From positions 3,535,076-3,599,075 of the forward strand of contig OX638344.1 of assembly GCA_951813555.1 (NCBI GenBank): 64,000 nt of DNA, in the 5' to 3' direction. The notes below the pieces were generated by a model, which was not told the DNA's origin, made no database searches, and was given only the letters and a program-made list of their open reading frames with translations. This document shows, piece by piece, positions 33,845-42,088 of this stretch (position 1 is its first letter; the number at the start of each line of letters is the position of its first letter). The position numbers and the translations under genes are program-made. The stretch comes from an uncultured Acidimicrobiales bacterium. Lineage in GTDB: Bacteria > Actinomycetota > Acidimicrobiia > Acidimicrobiales > Bin134.

Positions 33845-34435
33845 TCAGCCCACGGTGTCTTGATCGAAAAAGCCGTCGTCAGGCTCAGGTTCAGGCTCGG
33901 GGCCGTAGGCCCGAACCAAGTCGGCCAGCGGGTCGCCCTGAAGCCGGGTCCGGGCCTCCTTCACCGTATTCAGAATCCGCTCGAGGGCGTTTTCAAAGCT
34001 TCCCAACTTGGTATCGCAATAGTCCTCGGTCTCGAGACGCAGTCGGCGAGCAGTGGCTTCGGCTTCTTCCACCATGCGCCGGGCCCGCTGCTCGGCCGCC
34101 TTGACCACCTCCGTGCGCTGCACCATGGCCTCGGCCTGCGATCGAGCAGCCACCAGTATCTCGTCGCCCTCCCGGTGGACCCTCTTAAGAAAATCCTCGC
34201 GCTCCTTCAACAGCCAGCGGGCTGCCCGCATCTCCTCTGGCAGCCGGTTCAGGCAGCTCTGAAGCAGCTCCAAGACCTCATCCTTGTTGATCATGGAGGA
34301 TGCCGACAGCGGCATGGGACGGGCCGCGTCTACCAGCTCGATTGCCCGCCGCAGCAGCAGATCGAACTCGGGATCCACAAACGTCCCGGTGACTGAGTGA
34401 TGGGTTGCGGTGGTGTTGGGATCGGCGTCAGTCAT
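33845..34435 (-). CDS. DivIVA-like coiled-coil protein (SepIVA/Rv2927c-like)
   Basis: The 196-residue protein has a short N-terminal segment (FVDPEFDLLLRRAIELVDAA), then a long charged helical region (about 60-165; RRMVEEAEATARRLRLETED) predicted as coiled coil, and a Glu-Pro tail. Position between DUF177 and coaD matches mycobacterial Rv2927c (SepIVA), a DivIVA-domain septation factor; the assignment rests on synteny and general features, not on a strict motif. ATG 34435 overlaps the end of coaD by eight bases and is preferred over an upstream start at 34489. Confidence 0.75.
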   Translation of the reverse strand: MTDADPNTTATHHSVTGTFVDPEFDLLLRRAIELVDAARPMPLSASSMINKDEVLELLQSCLNRLPEEMRAARWLLKEREDFLKRVHREGDEILVAARSQAEAMVQRTEVVKAAEQRARRMVEEAEATARRLRLETEDYCDTKLGSFENALERILNTVKEARTRLQGDPLADLVRAYGPEPEPEPDDGFFDQDTVG

Positions 34436-34907
34436 CTCGATACCTCTCGATAAGTCGTTTGGCCACCGGTGGGGGGACCATAGAGTCAATCTGCTGGCCG
34501 AAGCGGGCCAGCTCGCGGATCAGCTTGGAGGCCAAGAACGAGTGCTTGCTGGCTGATGGGATGAACAGTGTGTGCACCCCGGAAATAGCTTGATTCATCT
34601 GGGCCATCTGAAGCTCGTTCTCGAAGTCGGAAACCGCTCGGAGGCCCTTCACGATGAAATCGACCCCCTCATCTTGGGCCAAGTCCACCACCAGCTTGGC
34701 GAACATGGTGATCTGCACATTGGGCAGGTGGGCGAAGGACTCCTCCAACATCGCCTTTCGCTCTTCCAACTCGAACAAAGGGGCCTTCTGGGGATTGCGC
34801 ACCGCCGCCACGATCACCTCTTGGAACAGGCGCGCCGCGGTCTCCACGATCTCCATGTGTCCGTTGTGTATGGGGTCGAACGATCCGGGGAACAGGACAC
34901 GCGTCAC
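34428..34907 (-). CDS. coaD: Phosphopantetheine adenylyltransferase
   Basis: CoaD makes dephospho-CoA from phosphopantetheine and ATP. The nucleotidyltransferase motif HNGH (14-17, in FPGSFDPIHNGHMEIVETAA) is intact, and the C-terminal loop reads SASKHSFLASKLIRELA, with Ala-Ser-Lys where ISSTxVR is usual. The length of 159 is normal. The start is GTG. It lies between rsmD and the DivIVA-like gene, as in Mycobacterium. Confidence 0.95.
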   Translation of the reverse strand: MTRVLFPGSFDPIHNGHMEIVETAARLFQEVIVAAVRNPQKAPLFELEERKAMLEESFAHLPNVQITMFAKLVVDLAQDEGVDFIVKGLRAVSDFENELQMAQMNQAISGVHTLFIPSASKHSFLASKLIRELARFGQQIDSMVPPPVAKRLIERYRDD

Positions 34908-34934
34908 TGATGTGTCTCCTGGGGCTTGTCGATG

Positions 34935-35459
34935 CTATTGCCGGCTGGCAATCACCACAACGGTACCCGCGTAGCGCTGCTGTTTGATGACATCCCAGCC
35001 AAGACCGGGAACCACCGCCTGATCAGACTCAGCCACCACAGTGTCCGCAGGGAGTCGAAGCAACAGCTCTGGCCATGCGGTGAACTGATAGGGCGGATCG
35101 CACAAGGCCAGGTCGTAGCCACCATCCAGCCGGGGCAGCTCCTCCATGACAGCACCGGGCACTACCCGGCAGCGGTCGTTGAACCCAGTGAGGTCGATGT
35201 TGGCCCTCAACGCGGCCAATGCCGGCGGGGCAGACTCCACGAACGTGGCCGAGGCCGCGCCCCTCGACACGGCTTCCAGCCCCAGCGCCCCCGTTCCGGC
35301 GAACAGGTCCAGCACATCGGCCCCTTCCAAGCAGCCCAGGCTGTGCAGAGAGTTGAACACCGCCTCCCTAACCCGGCCGGCAGTTGGGCGCACGTCCATG
35401 CCCTCCGGAGCGCTCAGCCGACGGCCACGGGCCTCCCCGGCGATAATCCGCAGCACCAT
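34935..35459 (-). CDS. rsmD: 16S rRNA (guanine966-N2)-methyltransferase RsmD
   Basis: RsmD methylates G966 of 16S rRNA. RIIAGEARGRRLSAPEG and RPTAGRVREAVFNSL are the family N-terminus, DLFAGTGALGLEAVSRG is the SAM-binding motif I, and LALCDPPYQF holds the catalytic DPPY. The length of 174 is slightly short but complete. It is usually paired with coaD, as here. Confidence 0.94.
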   Translation of the reverse strand: MVLRIIAGEARGRRLSAPEGMDVRPTAGRVREAVFNSLHSLGCLEGADVLDLFAGTGALGLEAVSRGAASATFVESAPPALAALRANIDLTGFNDRCRVVPGAVMEELPRLDGGYDLALCDPPYQFTAWPELLLRLPADTVVAESDQAVVPGLGWDVIKQQRYAGTVVVIASRQ

Positions 35460-35560
35460 GGCCGTTCAGTACCCGCTCAGAAAGGCAGGCTCTGGATTGC
35501 CGAATCCCTTGAAGTACCAAGAGTGCGAAGGCATGGGGTGCTCCCTATCTGCGGGTCCGT

Positions 35561-36193
35561 TCAGTCCAGCGGCGGACGAGGCTCACGGGACATGGGGGTG
35601 ATGAGCACCCCGTCGCCCAACGTGAACTCGCCGAGCGACTCGAATCCATGACGGCGGTAGAAGCCCACGTTGGCCGGGTTGCTGGACTCCAGATAGGCCA
35701 ACTCGCCGATCCGGTCGCACCGTTCCAGCATCGGCGCCAGCACCTTGCCGCCCAGACCCTTGCTCTGCCGGCCGGGCGAAGTGCCCAACGCGGCCAAATA
35801 CCAGTGGGGCTCGGACAGGCGTGCTTGTTGCATCTGACCCAAGGCTTCCATCCGAGAGGGAGCCAGATCGCCCAGCAACTCGGTCATCATGGCCATGTAC
35901 CTCGCTTGCCAATCTGAAATCTGGTTGGAGTCATCTTGTGGACCAGTCAAGGCGGGCACCTCTTTGCGGGGCGGCTGCCAATAGGCGACACAGCCATCGG
36001 CCCGAGTGCCGTGCAACTCGGTCCCGGCAGGCGAATGGTCCAGCATGAACTCCCACCACCGCTTGAGGGATCCCCTTCGGGCGGCATCATCAGGGAACAC
36101 CCATTTCATCAGCGGGTCCAGCTCGAAGGCGTCGGCCCAGATGCTCGCGATCTGCTCCTTGCGCTCCAAGCCCATTCTCACGATCTCCAACAC
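35561..36193 (-). CDS. GNAT-family N-acetyltransferase
   Basis: The 210-residue protein has an N-terminal region resembling the GNAT first helices (IASIWADAFELDPLMKWVFP) and a recognisable acetyl-CoA-binding segment near residues 135-170 (LAALGTSPGRQSKGLGGKVL, with the Q/RxxGxG/A-like RQSKGLG) followed by LESSNPANVGFYRRHGFE. The substrate is unknown. It lies between recG and rsmD and may be cotranscribed; recG ends 15 bases upstream of its GTG start. Confidence 0.88.
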   Translation of the reverse strand: MLEIVRMGLERKEQIASIWADAFELDPLMKWVFPDDAARRGSLKRWWEFMLDHSPAGTELHGTRADGCVAYWQPPRKEVPALTGPQDDSNQISDWQARYMAMMTELLGDLAPSRMEALGQMQQARLSEPHWYLAALGTSPGRQSKGLGGKVLAPMLERCDRIGELAYLESSNPANVGFYRRHGFESLGEFTLGDGVLITPMSREPRPPLD

Positions 36194-36208
36194 GATTGCT
36201 CCAGGGTG

Positions 36209-38398
36209 TCAGCTCTTCATCAGATAGTCGGCATCATCATCCCCCAGCAACAGCTCCACCTCGGCACGCAATTCCGAATGCCGTTGCAGATCGGGGTCGT
36301 CATCCAGCATCTCGCCGGCCGCGGTGCGGGCCCACACCACCCAATCCTTGTCCCGGCGCAAAGAGGCCAGCTGCAAGTCGTTGCGACCCTTTTGGCGCTC
36401 GCCCAAGATGGTGCCCTCCCCCCGCAACTCCAAATCGGCCTCGGCCAACTCGAACCCGTCGGTGGTCTCCACCAGGGCCCGAAGCCGCTCGGCGGCAATC
36501 CCCACCGCGTCAGCGGCCAGCAGGCAGCACGTGGACTCCTGGTCGCCCCGGCCCACTCGTCCTCTGAGCTGGTGAAGCTGCGCGATCCCGAACCGATCGG
36601 CGTCCACGATCACCATGACGGTGGCATTGGGCACATCCACCCCCACCTCGATCACGGTGGTGGCCACCAGCACGTCGATGGCCCCGCTCCGGAACAGGGC
36701 CATCACCGACTCCTTCTCCGCCGGCGTGAGCTGACCGTGGAGCAGCCCGATCCGCAGCCCGGCCAGCTCATCGGCTTGCAGGCGCTCGTACGTCTCGGTG
36801 ACCGACCGGGCCTCGATGGTGTCGGACTCCTCGATCAGCGGGCACACCACATAGGCCTGGCGTCCATTTCCCACTTCGGCCCTGACCTGCTCCCAAACCT
36901 CGGCTTCCTCGGCCGCGGCTCGGGCCCACCGGGTGGCGATCGGCGTTCTCCCCGGGGGCATTTCGTCGAGCGTGGACACATCAAGGTCGCCGTACACGGT
37001 CATGGCCGCGGTGCGGGGGATGGGGGTGGCCGTCATGACCAGCACATCGGGAGACGCGGCCTGAGACCCCTTGGCCCGCAGTGCGGCCCGCTGCTCGACG
37101 CCGAAGCGGTGCTGCTCGTCCACCACCACCATCCCGAGAGAGTCGAATTCCACCCCTTCCTGGATGAGGGCATGGGTGCCGATCACAATGTCGATCTCTC
37201 CCGAAACCAGCGAGTCCTGGAGCCGAGTCCTCTCGGCGCCGAGGGTTTGATTGGTGAGCAGTGCGACCCGCAGGGGCCGCTCGGCCAACAGCGAATCGGA
37301 CGCGGGCACGACCAGATCGCCCAACAAGGTGCGGACTCCCAAGTAGTGCTGGGAGGCCAGCACCTCGGTGGGGGCCATCAGCGCGCCCTGGTGGCCTCCT
37401 TGCACCGCCGTGAGCATTGCCGCCACCGCAACCACGGTCTTGCCCGCCCCCACATCGCCCTGCAGGAGGCGGTGCATGGGCACCGGGCGGGCCATGTCGG
37501 CGGTCACCTCGCCGATCACCCGGCGCTGGGCCCCGGTCAGGGGAAACCCCAGCGAGCTGGTGAACCGCTCGACAAGCTCCCCGCTGGTGTCGTGGCAGAT
37601 TCCGAACGCGGCCCGTTCCACGGCCCGCTTGCGCATGATCAGCTTGAGCTGGAGCCGAAGCAGCTCATCGAACACCAGCCGATTCCGAGCGGTGTACTGG
37701 GCATCCATGGTCTCTGGGCGGTGGATGCCGTCGATGGCCTCGTGGCGTCCGATCAAGTTGTGATGCCGCCGCAGTGGCTCGGGGACCGGGTCGCTGATAC
37801 CCCGCTGCGCTGAGCGTCGCAGAGCCTCGTCCACCCACCGCCTGATCTCTCGGGTCTGTAGCCCGGCCTTGCCCGACTGGGGGTACACCGGCACGATGCG
37901 CCCGGTCTCGTCGCCCACCAGATCCACGATGGGGTTGGTCATCTGATGCTGGCCCCGATAGCGGTCCAGCTTCCCGAACACCACTACCTCCTGGCCCTGG
38001 GACAGCTGGCGATCCCGCCACGGCTGGTTGAAGAAGACCAGCCGCAGCCGACCGGTCTGGTCGCTGACAGCCACATTGACCATAGAGCGGCTTCCCGGAA
38101 GCTTCTTCGAGAACACGCTGTCCACTCGGGCCATCACCATGGCCTCAACACCGTCTTCGAGATCGCTGATAGCCGCTTGGTTGGTCCGGTCGATGTAGCG
38201 GCGGGGATAGTAGGTCAGCAGATCCAGCACCGACTCCACTTCAATCGAAGCCAGTGCCCTGCCTTTGGCCCGGCCCACTCCGCCCAGCACTTCCACATCC
38301 ATGCCGTGGAAGTCGACCATGGTGAGAGGAGGCCGGTGGGTGCCGGTCATTCCACGCCGAAGAAACGAGACACCGGATCGCGACTGAGAGCCATTCAT
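36209..38398 (-). CDS. recG: ATP-dependent DNA helicase RecG
   Basis: RecG remodels stalled replication forks and branched recombination intermediates. An OB-fold wedge domain lies at about 90-190, Walker A LLQGDVGAGKT near 310, the DEQH box (VVVDEQHRFGVEQRAAL) near 429, and helicase motifs including TATPIPRT and HQLRGRVGRG follow. About 729 residues is normal. The ATG at 38398 overlaps the fakA-like stop (ATGA), but internal ATGs at 38350 and near the conserved LGGVGRAKG also fit; the first 30 residues look non-conserved, so the start is uncertain. Confidence 0.95.
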   Translation of the reverse strand: MNGSQSRSGVSFLRRGMTGTHRPPLTMVDFHGMDVEVLGGVGRAKGRALASIEVESVLDLLTYYPRRYIDRTNQAAISDLEDGVEAMVMARVDSVFSKKLPGSRSMVNVAVSDQTGRLRLVFFNQPWRDRQLSQGQEVVVFGKLDRYRGQHQMTNPIVDLVGDETGRIVPVYPQSGKAGLQTREIRRWVDEALRRSAQRGISDPVPEPLRRHHNLIGRHEAIDGIHRPETMDAQYTARNRLVFDELLRLQLKLIMRKRAVERAAFGICHDTSGELVERFTSSLGFPLTGAQRRVIGEVTADMARPVPMHRLLQGDVGAGKTVVAVAAMLTAVQGGHQGALMAPTEVLASQHYLGVRTLLGDLVVPASDSLLAERPLRVALLTNQTLGAERTRLQDSLVSGEIDIVIGTHALIQEGVEFDSLGMVVVDEQHRFGVEQRAALRAKGSQAASPDVLVMTATPIPRTAAMTVYGDLDVSTLDEMPPGRTPIATRWARAAAEEAEVWEQVRAEVGNGRQAYVVCPLIEESDTIEARSVTETYERLQADELAGLRIGLLHGQLTPAEKESVMALFRSGAIDVLVATTVIEVGVDVPNATVMVIVDADRFGIAQLHQLRGRVGRGDQESTCCLLAADAVGIAAERLRALVETTDGFELAEADLELRGEGTILGERQKGRNDLQLASLRRDKDWVVWARTAAGEMLDDDPDLQRHSELRAEVELLLGDDDADYLMKS

Positions 38399-38412
38399 TC
38401 CACCCCGAAGTA
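38347..38412 (-). repeat. Repeat of the fakA-like 3' end inside the recG leader
   Basis: The end of the DAK-domain gene, TTCGGGGTGGAATGA on the minus strand, recurs 48 bases downstream as TTCGGCGTGGAATGA (16 of 18 bases match over the surrounding stretch). The second copy is in the same frame, so both end FGVE-stop. The second ATGA also contains an in-frame recG ATG. Confidence 0.65.
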
Positions 38413-40053
38413 GAACGGATAGAGCGGCTGGCTTCCCTCGTGGAGCTCTGTCTCGACCGCGGGATGATGCTCGCTCAGCCAGGCGGCCACTTCTTCAACA
38501 TCGGCAGTCGTGGCATCGGCGCCGAAGATCACCGTCACCAGCTCGTGGCTGTCGTCGATGAGCTCGGCCAAGAGCGCGGTGGCCGCCCCGGCTGCGCTTT
38601 GGGCCACTGCCCGCAAACCCTGACGATCCAGTCCCAGCCACTGGCCAGCGACTATGGATCCCAACTCGCTCTCGGTGTCCCGCACCGCTTGGGTAACCTC
38701 ACCGGTCACGACGTCTTCGGCGGCTTCAGCCATTGCCGACTGGTTCTCATCGGCACTGGCCGACGGATCGTAGGCCATCAACGCGGCCAGCCCTTCGGCG
38801 ATCCCCCTCGTGGGAACCACCCGCACGGCGGCCTCGGTGCAGTCGTCTACCCGTTCGGCCACCGGCACGATGTTCTTGTTGTTGGGCAAAAGCACAATCT
38901 CGTCGGCATCAAGCTGCTCTACTGCCTGCAAGAAGTGCTCGGTGGAGGGGTTCATGGTCTGGCCCCCGGCGATAATGGCCCGCACCCCCAGCGACTCGAA
39001 AAGGCGGCGCACGCCCGCCCCCACCGACACCGCCACCACCGCGGTGCGAACCGGCTCTCCAGCCACGGTGGTGACCGCACCGCCGATCTCGGTGGCCATC
39101 AGCGATTCGACGTGTTCAACCTGCTCGAACAAGTCGGTCACCCGGATGTCGAATGGGCGACCCACACCGATGCCCGCCTCGATGCTGCCACCGATGTCAT
39201 TGCTGTGGATGTGGCAGTTCCACAAGCCGTCGCCGCCCACCACCACGATGGAGTCGCCCAGGGCCTCCCAAGCAGAGCGGAATTCGCCGATCCGGTGGTC
39301 TTCGGCCTCCAAGAAGAACATCACCTCATAACGCGTGCCGTCGCCATCGTCAGCGGCACCATGGGGGTCCTCGGCTCCGGCCACGGCCGCGCCCACCCCC
39401 GCCGACGGGTCCACCGGCGGCGGGTCGGGCAGGGGCCGACCGTCCATCGCAGTGGCCATCGCATCCAGAAACAGCAAGAACCCCGCTGCCCCGGCATCCA
39501 CCACATTGGCCCGGGCCAACTGGGGCAGCAGCTCGGGCGTTCGGTCCAGCGAGGCCCGCCCCGCCCGCTGGCATCCCTCCACCATCTGGATGAGGCCGTC
39601 GACACCCTGATCGACCGCCTCAGCGGCAGCGGTCGCCACGTCGCGCACCACGGTCAGAATGGTTCCCTCCACCGGGGTGGACACCGCCTCATCGGCCGCA
39701 ACCGAAGCTTGTTTCAGCGCACCGGCCAACACCGGCGGATCGACATGGCCCGCGGTGGCCACCGTCTCGGCCAAGCCCCGCAAGATCTGCGACAGGATCA
39801 CGCCGGAATTGCCCCGGGCGCCCATGAGCGATCCGTGGCTGATGGCGTGGCAGACCTCGCTCATCTGATCCCCGGCGGCCGACACCTCGATGACCACCGT
39901 TTCCAGGGTGAGCGCCATATTTGTGCCGGTATCGCCGTCAGGCACCGGATACACGTTGAGCTGGTTGATGACGTCTCGGTGCGTAGCCAAGGCGTCTCGG
40001 AACCACTCCATCGTGGCCCGCAAACCCTCAGCCCCAAGGCGGTCTGCCGTCAT
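38395..40053 (-). CDS. FakA-like DAK2/DegV-type dihydroxyacetone/fatty-acid kinase family protein
   Basis: The protein has the DAK2 (DhaL) nucleotide-binding domain at about 1-205: INQLNVYPVPDGDTGTNM with the metal-binding aspartates and SLMGARGNSGVILSQILRG. A middle domain (about 250-340) and a C-terminal DegV-like domain (about 350-552) follow. This layout matches FakA, which phosphorylates fatty acids bound to FakB; no fakB is seen here. The length of 552 is normal. A recG neighbour is typical of this family. Substrate is inferred. Confidence 0.85.
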   Translation of the reverse strand: MTADRLGAEGLRATMEWFRDALATHRDVINQLNVYPVPDGDTGTNMALTLETVVIEVSAAGDQMSEVCHAISHGSLMGARGNSGVILSQILRGLAETVATAGHVDPPVLAGALKQASVAADEAVSTPVEGTILTVVRDVATAAAEAVDQGVDGLIQMVEGCQRAGRASLDRTPELLPQLARANVVDAGAAGFLLFLDAMATAMDGRPLPDPPPVDPSAGVGAAVAGAEDPHGAADDGDGTRYEVMFFLEAEDHRIGEFRSAWEALGDSIVVVGGDGLWNCHIHSNDIGGSIEAGIGVGRPFDIRVTDLFEQVEHVESLMATEIGGAVTTVAGEPVRTAVVAVSVGAGVRRLFESLGVRAIIAGGQTMNPSTEHFLQAVEQLDADEIVLLPNNKNIVPVAERVDDCTEAAVRVVPTRGIAEGLAALMAYDPSASADENQSAMAEAAEDVVTGEVTQAVRDTESELGSIVAGQWLGLDRQGLRAVAQSAAGAATALLAELIDDSHELVTVIFGADATTADVEEVAAWLSEHHPAVETELHEGSQPLYPFYFGVE

Positions 40054-40184
40054 GCCCCGCGATGGTACTTAGCAGTCACTGCCCCACTCACAAACCATGA
40101 CCCGGTGAACACTGCCCGACTCGCGAACCGCCATGACCAGCCGTTACCCTGCACTAACCCCGATCACTGGCAGAAAGAGTCCCC

Positions 40185-40433
40185 GTGCAGGGTGTGATCA
40201 AGGCTTATGACCCATCAACCGGCATCGGCGTGGTCGTGCGCGACACCGACCTGGCCGAATTCGATTTGGCCCCCGATGCGCTCGAGGGGTCGGTGTTCCG
40301 GATGCTGCGCCAAGGCCAGCGGGTGCTGTTCGACTTGGAAGGGAATGAAGCCACCCGTCTGCGGTTAGGCTCGGAAGTGGACATGGGTACACCGTCGTTC
40401 CTCACTCCGACCGGCAATCCGGAGCAAGCGTGA
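40185..40433 (+). CDS. Cold-shock-domain-like small protein without RNP motifs
   Basis: The 82-residue protein resembles a CspA OB fold (MQGVIKAYDPSTGIGVVVRD, then DLAPDALEG, LRQGQRVLFDLEGNEATRL) in spacing and strand pattern. The nucleic-acid-binding RNP1 (KGFGFI) reads TGIGVVV and RNP2 (VFVH) reads EFDLA, so aromatic contacts are missing. The GTG start has AGAAAGAG upstream; the stop overlaps the pckA start as GTGA, so the two are coupled. Function is unknown; regulation of pckA is a guess from position only. Confidence 0.7.
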   Translation: MQGVIKAYDPSTGIGVVVRDTDLAEFDLAPDALEGSVFRMLRQGQRVLFDLEGNEATRLRLGSEVDMGTPSFLTPTGNPEQA

Positions 40434-42088
40434 CAACTCCGGTCGCCGACCAGCTTCGCATCCGCTTCGGCTTGGATTCAGTAGATGTCCGGTCTGGGCT
40501 GACACAAGAGGAGCTCTTCGACGCCGCCATCGACGGAGACCGGGGCCGCACCCGCATCGACGGCGGCGAGCACGACCAGAAAGCGTTTCCCACCGCTCTG
40601 GGCTCTGACGGACCGCTGATCTTCTATTCCGATCCAACCTGCACCGGCCGTCCCGTGCAGGACACCTATGCGGTGGCCTGGCCCGAGGTGGTGGACGATG
40701 TGTGGTGGAAGTCGGATTTCAACAAGCTGGACGCCGACTACTTCCCGGGATTGCTCGAGCGGGTATTGGCCCACCTGAACGAGCGGCAGGCCACGCTCTA
40801 CACCGCCGACGTGTTCTGCGGCTGGGACCCGGAGTTCGCCATCCCCTATCGACTGGTGAGCGAGTACGCCACCCACGCCTACTTCGCCAACATCATGTTC
40901 CCCAAGGGCGTGCGCGACGACGCCGACCGCGGGTCCAACGGTTGGACCATGATCAACGTCCCCAGCTTCAGGTGCGATCCCGACCGCGACGGCACCCGCA
41001 CCGACCGGGCGGTCATCATGGACCTTCACAACCGGCTGGGGTTGGTGCTGGGGCGAGCCGACTACTGCGGTGTGGTCAAGAAGACCATGTTCACGGTGAT
41101 GAACTTCGTGCTGCCCAACGCCAAGCAGCTCAGCATGCACTGCTCGGCCAACGTGGACGACCACGGGAACAGCGCCATCTTGTTCGGTCTGTCCGGCACC
41201 GGAAAGACCACCCTTTCGGCCGATCCCGACCGCAGCCTGATAGGCGACGACGAGCACGTCTGGACCGAATCGGGGGTTTCCAACTTCGAGGACGGCTGCT
41301 ACGCCAAGCTCATCGACCTCGACAAAGACGCCGAGCCGATCATCGCCGACGCCTTGTCGATGCGCGGGACCCTCATCGAGAACGTCCCTGCCCTGCCCGG
41401 CCGAGATCTGGCCGACACCGATCCCCAAGAGCTCGACCTCACCGACGACTCCATCACTGAGAACACCCGCTTCGCCTATCCGCTGGCGTGCAACCCCCAT
41501 GTGGCCCCCGGTGCCAAGGGGCCGCACCCCCGCACCATCGTGCTTTTGACCGCCGATGCCTTCGGCGTGCTGCCCCCGGTGTCGATCCTCGACCGCGACG
41601 AGGTCATGTACCACTTTGTGATGGGGTTCACCTCCAAGCTGGCCGGCACCGAGGTGGGCGTCGTGGAGCCGCAAGCCACGTTCAGCGCCTGCTTCGGCGC
41701 ACCGTTCATGTCGCACAAGCCTTCGGTGTACGCCGAGCTGCTGGCCCACCGCATGGACGCCCACCAGGCCCGGTGCATCCTCTTGAACACCGGCTGGTCG
41801 GGGGGCCCTCACGGGGTGGGCGAGCGCATGTCCATCGCCCACACGCGAGCGCTGCTCAATGCCGCTCTCAATGGCGATCTCGACGCCACCGAAACCGTCA
41901 GGGTCCCAATACTGGGGCTGCGAATCCCGCTATCCTGCCCCGGCGTCCCCGACGAGGTGTTGAACCCCCGCAACACCTGGAGCGACCCCGACGCCTACGA
42001 CGAGGCCGCGATCCGCCTGCGCGAGCTGTTCCGCCAGAATTACGGGGATCAGGACTATGCCTCGTTGGACATCAAGGCGATGCTCTAG
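40430..42088 (+). CDS. pckA: Phosphoenolpyruvate carboxykinase (ATP type)
   Basis: PckA interconverts oxaloacetate and PEP, the entry point of gluconeogenesis. The 552-residue protein belongs to the ATP-dependent class: the P-loop GLSGTGKTTLSADPDR (about 252-267), the metal-binding HCSANV, and WTESGVSNFEDGCYAKLIDL are diagnostic. Many Actinobacteria, such as Mycobacterium, use the GTP form instead. The GTG start overlaps the upstream cold-shock-like gene, and its stop TAG shares the CTAG with the convergent galE stop. Confidence 0.96.
   Translation: MTTPVADQLRIRFGLDSVDVRSGLTQEELFDAAIDGDRGRTRIDGGEHDQKAFPTALGSDGPLIFYSDPTCTGRPVQDTYAVAWPEVVDDVWWKSDFNKLDADYFPGLLERVLAHLNERQATLYTADVFCGWDPEFAIPYRLVSEYATHAYFANIMFPKGVRDDADRGSNGWTMINVPSFRCDPDRDGTRTDRAVIMDLHNRLGLVLGRADYCGVVKKTMFTVMNFVLPNAKQLSMHCSANVDDHGNSAILFGLSGTGKTTLSADPDRSLIGDDEHVWTESGVSNFEDGCYAKLIDLDKDAEPIIADALSMRGTLIENVPALPGRDLADTDPQELDLTDDSITENTRFAYPLACNPHVAPGAKGPHPRTIVLLTADAFGVLPPVSILDRDEVMYHFVMGFTSKLAGTEVGVVEPQATFSACFGAPFMSHKPSVYAELLAHRMDAHQARCILLNTGWSGGPHGVGERMSIAHTRALLNAALNGDLDATETVRVPILGLRIPLSCPGVPDEVLNPRNTWSDPDAYDEAAIRLRELFRQNYGDQDYASLDIKAML

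Noticed and set aside
35936-37813. 625-codon plus-strand frame opposite recG
   Set aside because: Composition is His/Gly/Pro-rich typical of antisense shadows; RecG motifs are complete on the minus strand.
38440-40197. 585-codon plus-strand frame opposite the FakA-like gene
   Set aside because: It is a high-GC shadow frame; the minus strand encodes a complete DAK2/DegV-like protein here.
40478-41842. 454-codon minus-strand frame within pckA
   Set aside because: Antisense shadow of PckA with no family similarity.
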